Below, in pieces: positions 24,979 to 33,254 of a stretch of 64,000 nucleotides of DNA. The stretch comes from Bradyrhizobium nitroreducens (GTDB lineage Bacteria > Pseudomonadota > Alphaproteobacteria > Rhizobiales > Xanthobacteraceae): positions 1,624,342 through 1,688,341 of the forward strand of contig NZ_LFJC01000003.1 of assembly GCF_002776695.1 (NCBI RefSeq), written 5' to 3'. The translations under genes were made by a program, and so were the position numbers. The stretch's first letter is position 1. Each line of letters opens with the position of its first letter. The notes beneath the pieces are model-generated. The model was given only the letters and a program-made list of their open reading frames with translations, made no database searches and had not been told where the DNA came from.

Positions 24979-25178
24979 AAAGCATGATCCGGAAAAGTGC
25001 GAAGCGGTTTTCCGGAAAGATCATGCGCAAACAACAACCTAAAGCGCGATGACGATTCATCCAAATCTCATCGCGCTTTAGAGCTTCGGTTCTGATCGAA
25101 TCAGAACCGAAGCTCTAGATTCTTGTTTTGACGCGTTTTCTTCACGCGAACCGGTGTCCACTTCGCTCAACGCTCTAG
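24979..25178. repeat. Composite palindromic repeat (family D) reaching into the next gene's stop codon
   Basis: Three palindromes in a row: GCATGATC ... GATCATGC, then AAAGCGCGATGA ... TCATCGCGCTTT, then a perfect 16-base-arm hairpin GAGCTTCGGTTCTGAT / ATCAGAACCGAAGCTC at 25081-25115. These are followed by a block ending CGCTCTAG. The part from 25088 on matches 50553-50646 almost base for base. The last bases supply the TAG stop of the GFA gene on the minus strand. The whole 357-base gap 24818-25174 holds nothing else that I recognise. Confidence 0.88.
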
Positions 25179-25585
25179 GATTTCGGCTCGTAACCCGGCA
25201 CCCATTTTTCATGCTGGGGCAGATCATCCTCGATCGTCCACCACGGCGCGCGTGACGAGGTGAAGACGTGCAGGCGGGGCCTGACTTGCGGATCATCGTC
25301 GAGCAGGCCGGCGGGAATGCTGACGGTCGGAAGATAGCTCGCCTTGCCCGGCGTCAGGCAGCCGCAAATCTTGCAGCGATGGCGGAAACTGCCCGGCGCG
25401 GATTCGTAAGCCACGGTCGCGTCCTCGCCCGCCACGAAGCGAAACTTGTCGGCATCGACATGGGCGTAGGTTGCGAAGGCCGCGCCGGTCAGCTTGCGGC
25501 AATTGGTGCAGTGGCAGTGCGTCAGCGCGCGCACCCGATCGATCTCGAAACGCACGGCGCCGCACAGACAGCTTCCACGAATCAT
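25175..25585 (-). CDS. GFA-family (CENP-V/GFA) zinc-binding protein
   Basis: A 136-residue protein of the GFA/CENP-V fold, named after glutathione-dependent formaldehyde-activating enzyme. The zinc-binding cysteine sets are present: CLCGAV, THCHCTNCRK and RCKICGCL. Most members have no proven enzymatic role, and the formaldehyde function should not be assumed. The ATG at 25585 has a very strong ribosome site (GGGGGGAGG). The stop codon TAG lies within the end of a dispersed repeat. The LysE exporter gene is 67 bases upstream on the same strand and may be co-transcribed. Confidence 0.88.
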   Translation of the reverse strand: MIRGSCLCGAVRFEIDRVRALTHCHCTNCRKLTGAAFATYAHVDADKFRFVAGEDATVAYESAPGSFRHRCKICGCLTPGKASYLPTVSIPAGLLDDDPQVRPRLHVFTSSRAPWWTIEDDLPQHEKWVPGYEPKS

Positions 25586-25652
25586 CAAGACCTCCCCCCG
25601 CGCGACCTCTCCTGGGCCGATTGCGCTCCGAGCCTCATTCGTTCGAATGAGA

Positions 25653-26285
25653 CTACCGCGTCTCCAGCATGGCGACGCGGATGCCGAGATAGATGAAGAG
25701 ACCGCCCAGCGCGCGATTGACCCAGGCGATCGCGCCTTCGGACTGGCGCAGCCGGTGAGCGGCTTTCGCCGCGAACGCCGCCAGCACCAGGCACCACAGC
25801 GTTCCCGTGAAGATGAAGATCAGGCCCAGCGTCAGGAAGGCGATCGGCTTGTGCGGCGAATCGGCTGCGACGAATTGCGGCAGGAAGGCCAGGAAGAACA
25901 GCGCGACCTTGGGATTGAGTGCGTTGGTGAAGACGCCCTGGAGGAAGACCCGCCGCAGCGAGCTCCGCTCGGCTTCATCCTTCACCGCCGTCAGCACCGG
26001 CTGCGACCACAGCATCTGCAATCCCGTGACGACCAGATAGGCCGCGCCGACCAGCTTCAGGATCGAGAAGGCGGTGGATGAAGCCATCAACAAAGCCGAA
26101 AGGCCGATCGCTGCGCCAGCAACGTGAACAAAGCAGCCGCAACTGATGCCGAATGCGGCGGCGGCCCCGCCCCGCCAGCCCATCTGCATGCTGCGGCCGA
26201 TGACGTAGACCGAGTCCGGCCCCGGCGTGATGTTGAGCAGCACGCCCGACAGGATGAACAGCCAGATTTCGTGAATGCCCAACAT
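25653..26285 (-). CDS. LysE/RhtB-family amino-acid exporter
   Basis: A 210-residue inner-membrane protein with about six hydrophobic segments, of the LysE/RhtB family that exports amino acids or related small molecules. The N-terminal signature is clear: IWLFILSGVLLNITPGPDSV, then GWRGGAAAAFGISCGCFVHV, and the helix-loop ALNPKVALFFLAFLPQFV carries the conserved NPKxALFFL motif. Full family length. The start ATG at 26285 is the only good one. The exported compound cannot be inferred. Confidence 0.92.
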   Translation of the reverse strand: MLGIHEIWLFILSGVLLNITPGPDSVYVIGRSMQMGWRGGAAAAFGISCGCFVHVAGAAIGLSALLMASSTAFSILKLVGAAYLVVTGLQMLWSQPVLTAVKDEAERSSLRRVFLQGVFTNALNPKVALFFLAFLPQFVAADSPHKPIAFLTLGLIFIFTGTLWCLVLAAFAAKAAHRLRQSEGAIAWVNRALGGLFIYLGIRVAMLETR

Positions 26286-26503
26286 ATGTGACGTGCCCTC
26301 ACCGTCGGCCCCGGCGCACGGCTTAGTCGGTTCGTCCCTCTCCGTCCACCACCGGGATTGCGGAGGATTTACCTCGAATTTGCAGTGCGGATCCTACTAT
26401 CGCTCGGCCGCATCTGCTCTATAAAGGCAAGGTTCTTGAAATGCGGGATTCGAGGCGACCGCCACGTCGTGGCCGGTCTGTCCTCCCTTGGAGCTCCGAG
26501 AAT

Positions 26504-28300
26504 ATGGAAAGACGTCTGGCTGCCATCGTCTGCGCCGATGTCGCCGGCTATTCGCGCATGATGGGCAACGACGAGGCCGGCACCCATGCCGCCTTCAAGG
26601 CTCATCGTGCCGCGATCCACCCCATCATCCTCAATCACGGCGGCCGCGTCGTGAAGAACACCGGCGACGGCTTCCTGCTGGAGTTCCCCTCCATCGTCGG
26701 CGCCACCGAGGCCGCGATCGCGATGCAGACGCTGATGGCGGAGCGCAATCACCATCTTCCCGCCGACCGCGCCATGCAGTTCCGCCTCGGCATCCACATG
26801 GGCGACGTCATCGCCGACGAGGACGAGGTGTTCGGTGACGATGTCAACATTGCCGTCCGGCTGGAATCGGTGGCGAGCCCCGGCGGTTTCGCGATCTCGG
26901 CCAAGGCCTATCGCGAAGCCAGCAAGCATCTCGCCGTGCCGCTGGTCGATGCCGGCAACCATCGCTTCAAGAACATCAAGGATCCGCTCGGGGTCTTTAC
27001 CTGGACGCCCGAGGGCGCACCGGCGCTCGCGCCCGAGCTCCGGGAGGCATCCACCCTCTCGCAACAATACCGCACCGCGATCGTCGGCGTGCTGCCCTTC
27101 GCCAATCTCAGCGACGCCCAGGACGAATATTTCTCCGACGGCCTCACCGAGGATCTGATCCACGCGCTGTCGCTGCAATCATTCTATCGCGTGCTGAGTC
27201 GCAACTCGACCTTCGCCTTCAAGGGCAAGAACACCAGCACGCGCCTGATCGCGCGCGAGATCGACGCCACCTATCTGATCCAGGGCTCGGTGCGGCGCGC
27301 CGGCGCCAAGATCCGCGTCACCGCCGAGCTGATCGCCCCGGAGACCGGCGAGCAGCTCTGGACCGGCCGCTACGACCGCGACATCGGCGATCTCTTCGCG
27401 ATGCAGGACGAGATCACCACCAATTTGTCCGCCGCCATCGCCACCGAGATCGTCCGGGCGGAAGCCTCGGCGCCGGCGCGGCTCTCGACCGACGTGACCG
27501 CCTGGGACCGCTTCCTCAAGGGCCTGTCGCATTATTACAGGCAGACCAAGGAAGACCTGGCCGCCGCGGTCGACCTATTCCGGCAGGCCATCAGGCTCGA
27601 TCCAAAACTGTCGATTGCGCACGCCTATCTCGCCACGATCCAGATCCAGAGCATCCAGTTCGGCTGGGTCAAGGGCACGCGCGAGATGTGGGCCGAGGCG
27701 ATGAGCCTCGCCGAAACCAGCGTCCGGCTCGACCCGCGCTCCTCCTTCGCGTTCTCGATCCTGTCATGGGCGCATGCCATGGAGGGGCATTACGAGGCCG
27801 CGATGGACGCCGCCAAGCGGGCAGTCGCGCTCAACCCTTATGACAACGGCGCACGCGGCGTGCTCGGCATCTGCCATTTCGTCATCGGCGAGCACCGCGA
27901 GGCGATCGAGCTGTTTTCGATGGCCGCGCAGCGCGACAACAGCGACCCGCGCTATCAATGGGCGGCGCTGAACGCCTTCAGCCATTATTTGTTGCGCCAA
28001 TATGACGCGACCCTGTCATGGGCGCGCGAGCAGCTTTACGTCAACCCCAACCACATGCAGGCGCTGGCGATCCGCGCCGCGGCCCTGGCCCAATTGGGGC
28101 GGACCGCCGAGGCGAGCGAGGCAACCTCGGTGCTGATGCGCAATTACCCGACCCTCAATCTCGATCGTCACTTGCGCAACTTCCATTGGAAGAAGCCCGA
28201 GAATCTCGCCCATTATCGCGAGGGGCTGCTGAAGGCCGGCGTGCCGCTCGGCAAGCTGACCCTGGTCCAGAGCGACGTCAAACGCGCCGCCGAATCCTGA
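26504..28300 (+). CDS. Class III adenylate/guanylate cyclase with TolB-like and TPR domains
   Basis: A 598-residue soluble protein. Residues about 1-165 are a class III nucleotide cyclase domain: first metal Asp in CADVAGYSRMM, second in NTGDGFLLEF, and DDVNIAVRLE carrying the Asn/Arg of the active site. Residues about 185-330 match the TolB-like/FlgO-type segment often found in rhizobial cyclases (VLPFANLSDAQDEYFSDGL; LIQGSVRRAGAKIRV). The rest is TPR-like helices (about 355-560). No membrane segment is seen. The ATG at 26504 follows GGAG by 9 bases. Such multi-domain cyclases are common in rhizobia; the trigger is unknown, and ATP versus GTP preference was not resolved. Confidence 0.9.
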   Translation: MERRLAAIVCADVAGYSRMMGNDEAGTHAAFKAHRAAIHPIILNHGGRVVKNTGDGFLLEFPSIVGATEAAIAMQTLMAERNHHLPADRAMQFRLGIHMGDVIADEDEVFGDDVNIAVRLESVASPGGFAISAKAYREASKHLAVPLVDAGNHRFKNIKDPLGVFTWTPEGAPALAPELREASTLSQQYRTAIVGVLPFANLSDAQDEYFSDGLTEDLIHALSLQSFYRVLSRNSTFAFKGKNTSTRLIAREIDATYLIQGSVRRAGAKIRVTAELIAPETGEQLWTGRYDRDIGDLFAMQDEITTNLSAAIATEIVRAEASAPARLSTDVTAWDRFLKGLSHYYRQTKEDLAAAVDLFRQAIRLDPKLSIAHAYLATIQIQSIQFGWVKGTREMWAEAMSLAETSVRLDPRSSFAFSILSWAHAMEGHYEAAMDAAKRAVALNPYDNGARGVLGICHFVIGEHREAIELFSMAAQRDNSDPRYQWAALNAFSHYLLRQYDATLSWAREQLYVNPNHMQALAIRAAALAQLGRTAEASEATSVLMRNYPTLNLDRHLRNFHWKKPENLAHYREGLLKAGVPLGKLTLVQSDVKRAAES

Positions 28301-28492
28301 CGGGCGGGCCGCGAGGCCCCCGGTCGGTCCCGCATTCTTGGCCGGAACACGCCCGCTTTTGTTGACAGGACAGTGAATTCGGCCACACTTCGCCACACGC
28401 TCAAGTAGTATAGCTTGCTGTCGGTTTGTTAGGACTTTCCGCGCTTGATCGGCGCGCCATTTCACGATTCGCCGTTTTCAGGATTTTGGGCC

Positions 28493-31252
28493 ATGCACGA
28501 CCCCGCTTCAAAACCGCCATTCGCCCCGTCGATCCAGGTCTCGCCGAACAATCCCTGCCCGTTCCTGCGCGGCCTCGTCGGCGAAGGCTTCGTCGAGGGC
28601 GGCACTGTCCCGCTCGGCAAGCTGTCCGAGACCATCGCGAATGCGACCGGCGAGACCGGGCTGAAAAAGGCCTCTGCTCGCTTCCAGGTCCGCGGCGTTG
28701 CGCTGATCGCCAACGGTCTCGGTCACATCCTCAAGAGCATCTTCTCGGGCGCACAGCTCGACGCGCTGCGCGGCGGTCCGCTGGACAAGCGCGGCGCCGG
28801 CTCGCGCATCCTCGGCGTCGACGGCAAGGTCAACGAAGACGAGATCGCGCGGTTCGCCAGTTTCGGCCGGACTTACACCGACCCGAACGGCGGCTCCGAA
28901 CCGGGCCTCAACGCCTCGGAAATCGACGTCTTCATGCGCGACAACCTCAAGCGCGCCGGCAGCGCCGCGCGCTGGTACTACCCGCTGCTGATGAAGTTCG
29001 AATGGCCGATCCTCCTGAAGATCATCGGCAAGGGTACGGGCGAGGATCGCTATCTCAGCGTCGCCGACGTGCGCACGCTGTTCAACGAGCGCCAATTCCC
29101 CGCGCGGATCAACCAGCTTCTGGTGCCGCCGGCGCTGTCGACCTGCCAGCGCGTGGTGCGCGGCGCCCTCAAGCTTGCCGCCCTGCTGGTTGCCATTGGC
29201 CTCGTTGCGCTTGTCGCGGTGGCCGAATTCCCCAACCAGGTCCGCGCCATGCTGCCGCAAAAGGGCATCCTGGTGAACCTTCTGCCGCCGCCCTTGCCCA
29301 CGGTCCCCGCGACGAAGGCAGCTTTCTGGCTCGACCAGAACTGGTCGCTGAAGGACCGGCACTGGTTCCATCATGCCAGCCAGGGTACCGCGACCTTCCC
29401 GGTGCCCTATGAATGGTTCATGGCGCTGGAGCAGCCGCGCCTGCATCTGCTCTCGAAGCCGGGCATGATGAAGGACAGCGCCTATCTCGAACGCTTCGGT
29501 TTCATCCCGAGCCCGCAGTCGATCCAGACCGACACGACGACGTTGCGCCGCTTCGGTTACGCCAACGTCTATGAGACGACGCAGGTGCCGGACTGGTCGA
29601 CCAGGTGGACGCCGGCGGAGAACGTCGACGGCCTGCCGGTCGGCTTCGCGCGGATGACCGGCGTCGTCGATCCCGCGACCGGCCGTCGCGAGGAGGACAA
29701 GATCGGACTGACCTGCTCGGCCTGCCACACCGGCCAGATCCATTACCAGGGCGTGGATGTCCGCTTCGACGGCGGCCCGGCGATGACCGACCTCAAGAAG
29801 CTGGAGCTCTCCACCGGCCTGTCGATCGCCTACACGCTGTACGTTCCGTTCCGCTTCAACCGCTTTGCCGACCGCGTGCTCGGCCCTGACGCCAGCAAGG
29901 CGGACCGCGCCGCGCTCAAGCAGAAGCTCAGCGCGATCGGCACATTCCTGATCGACTGGGCGAAGACCCAGCAGAAGACGGTTGAAGGCAAGAAGACCTG
30001 GAACGGCAGGCAGCAGCAGGACACCGAGGAAGGGTTCGGCCGCCTCGACGCTCTCAATCGCATCGGAAACCAAGTCTTCTCGCAGGACCTCGCGCTCAGC
30101 GGGGTCAAGGGATTCGAGAAGAACCTGCACGCCCAGGACGCGCCGGTCAGCTACCCCGCGATCTGGACCGTGCCCTGGTTCAAGTTCGCCCAATATGACG
30201 CCTCGATCGAGCAGCCGCTGATCCGCAATGCCGGCGAAGCGCTCGGCGTCACCGCGCTGCTCAATCTGTCCGACGCCTATCCGGAGGACCGGCTGTGGCG
30301 CTCTTCGGTGAACATCAGGACGCTCGGCTGGATCGAGGACATGCTCCGAGGCCCCGATCCGTTCAAGTCGCCCGATCCCAAGAAGACGTTCGGCGGCCTG
30401 CGTTCGCCGCAATGGCCGTCGCAGATCCTCGGTGACGCCTGGAGGATCGATCAGAAGAAGGCCGAAAATGGCCGCAAGATCTACGAGGAGATGTGCTCGG
30501 GATGTCACCTGCCAGCCGTCAACACCGACGCGTTCTGGTCCTCGTCGCATTGGGAGCCGAGCGGCGACAGCAAGGTGCTGAACGCCGTCACGATCCCGCT
30601 CAAGGAGATCAGCACCGATCCCGAGCAGTCGCTCGTGCTCAGCAACAGGATCGTCGATGTGCCCAGCTTCCTGAAGGTGAATACGGCCGACCTCCAGACA
30701 TGGTGGCAATGCGACATCCCGACCGCGAGCAAGTCGCCCAATGAGATGGTCTATGCGCTCGGCCTCATGACGGTGGTCGATCTGGTCGCCCGCAAATGGA
30801 TGGACGACGAGAAGGTCCCGGAGGCGGAACGCGCGAAAATGTGGAATCTGGCGCGCAAGAACTGTCTTAATCCGGCGCCTGATCCGCGCTATCGCGCGCG
30901 GCCCCTGAACGGCATCTGGGCCACGGCGCCCTACTTGCACAACGGCTCGGTGCCTTCGCTATATTGGCTGCTGAAGCCGGCCAGCGAGCGCCCCACCAAA
31001 TTCTGCATGGGCCGCCGCGATTATGATCCCGTGACCGTCGGCTTTGCCGTCACCGCAAACGAGAAATGCAAGACGGGCGAAACCGAGTTCTCGGCAATGG
31101 GATCCGACGGCCAGCCGATCCAGGGCAACAGCGTGCTCGGCCATTCCTTCGAACGCAAGCCCGGCGAGCCGAAGCGCGACGGCGTCATCGGCCGCGAGTT
31201 CAAGGACGATGCCGAGCGCTACGATCTGATCGAGTATCTGAAGACGCTGTAG
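28493..31252 (+). CDS. Large membrane-anchored di-haem cytochrome c peroxidase-like protein
   Basis: A 919-residue protein. Two CXXCH haem-attachment sites are present, CSACH at 408-412 and CSGCH at 668-672, and the C-terminal region LNGIWATAPYLHNGSVPSLY is typical of the di-haem peroxidase/MauG-like superfamily. One membrane helix at about 227-246 separates the haem region, which must be periplasmic, from an N-terminal domain without a signal peptide that would stay in the cytoplasm. That domain has a Pro-Cys-Pro at 21-23 and an EF-hand-like DGKVNEDEIARF from D110. The ATG at 28493 has AGGA upstream; a TTG at 28445 would add 16 residues. Likely redox role, substrate unknown. Confidence 0.82.
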   Translation: MHDPASKPPFAPSIQVSPNNPCPFLRGLVGEGFVEGGTVPLGKLSETIANATGETGLKKASARFQVRGVALIANGLGHILKSIFSGAQLDALRGGPLDKRGAGSRILGVDGKVNEDEIARFASFGRTYTDPNGGSEPGLNASEIDVFMRDNLKRAGSAARWYYPLLMKFEWPILLKIIGKGTGEDRYLSVADVRTLFNERQFPARINQLLVPPALSTCQRVVRGALKLAALLVAIGLVALVAVAEFPNQVRAMLPQKGILVNLLPPPLPTVPATKAAFWLDQNWSLKDRHWFHHASQGTATFPVPYEWFMALEQPRLHLLSKPGMMKDSAYLERFGFIPSPQSIQTDTTTLRRFGYANVYETTQVPDWSTRWTPAENVDGLPVGFARMTGVVDPATGRREEDKIGLTCSACHTGQIHYQGVDVRFDGGPAMTDLKKLELSTGLSIAYTLYVPFRFNRFADRVLGPDASKADRAALKQKLSAIGTFLIDWAKTQQKTVEGKKTWNGRQQQDTEEGFGRLDALNRIGNQVFSQDLALSGVKGFEKNLHAQDAPVSYPAIWTVPWFKFAQYDASIEQPLIRNAGEALGVTALLNLSDAYPEDRLWRSSVNIRTLGWIEDMLRGPDPFKSPDPKKTFGGLRSPQWPSQILGDAWRIDQKKAENGRKIYEEMCSGCHLPAVNTDAFWSSSHWEPSGDSKVLNAVTIPLKEISTDPEQSLVLSNRIVDVPSFLKVNTADLQTWWQCDIPTASKSPNEMVYALGLMTVVDLVARKWMDDEKVPEAERAKMWNLARKNCLNPAPDPRYRARPLNGIWATAPYLHNGSVPSLYWLLKPASERPTKFCMGRRDYDPVTVGFAVTANEKCKTGETEFSAMGSDGQPIQGNSVLGHSFERKPGEPKRDGVIGREFKDDAERYDLIEYLKTL

Positions 31253-31274
31253 GGCGACCAGAGATCTTCGTCGC

Positions 31275-31360
31275 CGTCATGGCCGGGCTTGTCCCGGCCA
31301 TCCACGTCTTGCTCCGCGGCACAAAGACCGTGGATGCCCGGGACAAGCCCGGGCATGACG
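31275..31360. repeat. Dispersed palindromic repeat (family E, GTCATGGCCGGGCTTGTCCC)
   Basis: Arms GTCATGGCCGGGCTTGTCC and GGACAAGCCCGGGCATGAC around CATCCACGTCTT / AGACCGTGGATG. It lies between convergent genes. Confidence 0.85.
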
Positions 31361-31386
31361 GAGTTTGCAGCACCTGACGCGCCCCC

Positions 31387-32334
31387 TCACTTGAACAGCG
31401 GCGTGCCCGGCACGAAGGCGTCGAAGGCGGCCCAGAACTGGGAGCGATAGCGGTCCTGCTCCTGGAGGATCTCGTGCTTTGAGCCGGCGATCACCAGATG
31501 GGAGCCGGCGCGCAAATGATAGGCGAACTCCTCGATCGCCGCGGTCGAGACCACGGTGTCGTTGGAGGCCGCCAGCATCAGGATCGGCTGGCGGATCTGC
31601 GAGGGATAGTTCACGCCCTTGAAGGTGTGCATCGCCCGGAAGGCGGTATCGGCCCAGGCAACCGTCGGCGATGCCAGCCCGAGGGTCGGATCCTCCTCCA
31701 GGATCGCGGCATTGCGGGCATAGCGGACGGGATCGCTGGTCACGGGATTGTTGATGAAGGGATCGAGCCCGGTGATGCGGTCGCTGCCGCCGGGGACGTA
31801 ACGGCCGCCCTGCCCGAGCAGGCGCATCGTCTTCAGCAACGCACGCACCGGAAACGAGGTGGTGCGGCCGGGGAGGTCGATCATCGGCGCCGACAGCACC
31901 ATGCGGTCGAACCAGCGCTTGCCCGCATGCGCCACCCGCAGCATGACCGTGCCGCCCATGGAGTGCGCCAGCGCGAAGAACGGTGGCGGGCAATCCGGCA
32001 GCACCACCTGCTGCACGAAGGCCTCGACGTCGATCTCGAAATCGGAGAAATCGCGCACATAGCCCTTGCGCGGGTCGCGCAGGCGGCGCGAGGAGTGACC
32101 CTGCCCGCGCCAGTCGATCATCGCCACCGCAAAGCCGCGGTCGCGCAGGTCGCGCACGGTCTCGAAATATTTCTCGATCTGCTCGCTGCGCCCGGTGAAG
32201 ACGCAGACCGTGCCCTTGCGGCCAGCCGGCGGCGCCCAGCGCGCAAAGCGCAGCTCGACGCCATCGGGGGTCTTGATGGTGCCGCTGACGACGTTTTCGG
32301 GAACGGGGTTGGACGGGATCGAGACCAGCGTCAT
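31387..32334 (-). CDS. Alpha/beta hydrolase, lysophospholipase-like
   Basis: A 315-residue cytoplasmic alpha/beta hydrolase of the serine-hydrolase/monoacylglycerol-lipase (Hydrolase_4) type. It shows AMIDWRGQGHSSRR after the first strands, the nucleophile elbow ALAHSMGGTVML, an acid in the PILMLAASNDTVVS strand and the base in GSKHEILQEQ. No signal peptide. The ATG at 32334 (MTLVSIPSNP) is taken over a TTG 36 bases upstream. It is divergent from the heat-shock gene. Natural substrate is unknown. Confidence 0.88.
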   Translation of the reverse strand: MTLVSIPSNPVPENVVSGTIKTPDGVELRFARWAPPAGRKGTVCVFTGRSEQIEKYFETVRDLRDRGFAVAMIDWRGQGHSSRRLRDPRKGYVRDFSDFEIDVEAFVQQVVLPDCPPPFFALAHSMGGTVMLRVAHAGKRWFDRMVLSAPMIDLPGRTTSFPVRALLKTMRLLGQGGRYVPGGSDRITGLDPFINNPVTSDPVRYARNAAILEEDPTLGLASPTVAWADTAFRAMHTFKGVNYPSQIRQPILMLAASNDTVVSTAAIEEFAYHLRAGSHLVIAGSKHEILQEQDRYRSQFWAAFDAFVPGTPLFK

Positions 32335-32406
32335 ATTGGAGGTGCTTGGGCGGCAAGTGCTGCAAATCAAGGGGCCAAAGCGCCGAAAAGGCGCAAATGC
32401 CGCCCT

Positions 32407-32434
32407 CTTGAACGCCGTCTCGCTCCACCCATAT
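32407..32434 (+). promoter_or_regulatory. RpoH (sigma-32)-type heat-shock promoter
   Basis: CTTGAAC at 32407, a 14-base spacer and CCCATAT at 32428-32434 match the heat-shock promoter pattern CTTGAA - CCCATNT. The expected transcription start near 32442 gives a 5' leader of about 110 bases, the size of a ROSE thermometer. Confidence 0.8.
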
Positions 32435-32441
32435 CACCTTC

Positions 32442-32553
32442 GTGCAGGCCGCTACCAGTGTTTCGGAACCGGAACATCAGGCTGCACACAGACGAAAGCC
32501 CGGCCCGATTGGCGGGCGGGTTGCCAAACAGTCGCTCAATGGAGGACTTGACC
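32442..32553 (+). ncRNA. ROSE-type RNA thermometer in the heat-shock mRNA leader
   Basis: The leader ends in GTCGCUC-AAUG-GAGGAC around the Shine-Dalgarno site. The arms pair G32531-C32547, U-A, C-G, then C-G, U-A, C-G, with G32534 bulged out: the hallmark of ROSE elements, where a bulged G faces the ribosome site and loosens with heat. Upstream lies a stable stem CCC(G)GCCCG / CGGGCGGG at 32499-32520. The 3' hairpin matches the architecture I recall for Bradyrhizobium class A small heat-shock genes. At low temperature the ribosome site GGAGGA would be masked. Confidence 0.85.
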
Positions 32554-33024
32554 ATGCGTAGCTACGATCTCACCCCGTTTTATCGTTCCACCGTCGGCTT
32601 CGACCGCCTCTTCAACCTGCTCGACCAGGCCAGCTCGGACGGAAGCCCCGGTTATCCCCCCTATAACATCGAGCGTACCGGCGAGAACACCTACCGCATC
32701 ACCGTTGCGGTTTCGGGCTTTGCCAAGGACGAGCTCTCCATCGTCGCGAAGGAAAATACGCTGACGATCAAGGGCGAGAAGGTCGCCAACGAGAACTCGA
32801 AGTCCGAAGTGCTGTATCGCGGCATCGCCGCCCGCGCCTTCGAGCGTGCCTTCCAGCTTGCCGACTTCGTGCAGGTGAAGGACGCCTCGCTCGAGAACGG
32901 TCTGCTTCACGTCGATCTCGTTCGCGAGATTCCCGAGGCGAAGAAACCGCGCCAGATCGCGATCAATACCAGCGCGCCGAAAGCGCAGGTGATCGAGAAC
33001 TCGGCCGCGCAAGCCGCCGCGTAA
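32554..33024 (+). CDS. Small heat-shock protein, Hsp20/IbpA class A
   Basis: A 156-residue ATP-independent chaperone that holds unfolding proteins. The alpha-crystallin domain covers about 35-130 (NTYRITVAVSGFAKDELSIV; GIAARAFERAFQLADFVQV; the A-x-x-x-N-G-L motif in ASLENGLLHVDL), with an N-terminal arm MRSYDLTPFYRSTVGFDRLF as in rhizobial class A proteins and a short C-terminal tail. The start ATG at 32554 follows GGAGGA by 7 bases; the ATG at 32539 overlaps the ribosome site and is rejected. Regulation is expected at transcription (RpoH promoter) and translation (ROSE). A terminator closes the unit. Confidence 0.95.
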   Translation: MRSYDLTPFYRSTVGFDRLFNLLDQASSDGSPGYPPYNIERTGENTYRITVAVSGFAKDELSIVAKENTLTIKGEKVANENSKSEVLYRGIAARAFERAFQLADFVQVKDASLENGLLHVDLVREIPEAKKPRQIAINTSAPKAQVIENSAAQAAA

Positions 33025-33049
33025 ATCCCGCGTCACTTCCAGGTTTGAG

Positions 33050-33080
33050 AAAACGCCCCGGTGCCCCGGGGCGTTTTTTT
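33050..33080 (+). terminator. Intrinsic terminator of the heat-shock gene
   Basis: Ten-pair stem AACGCCCCGG / CCGGGGCGTT with a TGCC loop, followed by seven T. Confidence 0.95.
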
Positions 33081-33254
33081 CGTGCGCGGAAGGAATACCG
33101 AACGACGGACATTCCATACCTTGCCGGAGCTCAACGATTGCGAACGGCGTAGCCGAATTATTGCGCCGCATCACAGAGCGGTGAACCGGCGTAACCACAC
33201 CGCCCTGCGCCTCGTCATTTGGATATCGAACCCAAAACAAGACGGAGAACGACC

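Noticed and set aside
24979..25178. CRISPR array or tandem repeat
   Set aside because: The palindromes differ from each other and there are no regularly spaced repeats with unique spacers. It is a composite dispersed repeat. I saw no CRISPR array anywhere in the window.
25175..25585. Glutathione-dependent formaldehyde-activating enzyme as a functional call
   Set aside because: The family name comes from one activity that most members have not been shown to have, and no formaldehyde genes are nearby. I keep only the fold name.
31498..32553. A long upstream extension of the heat-shock protein frame
   Set aside because: It is antisense to the alpha/beta hydrolase gene and crosses the heat-shock promoter and thermometer. 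The ATG at 32554 with its GGAGGA site is the true start.
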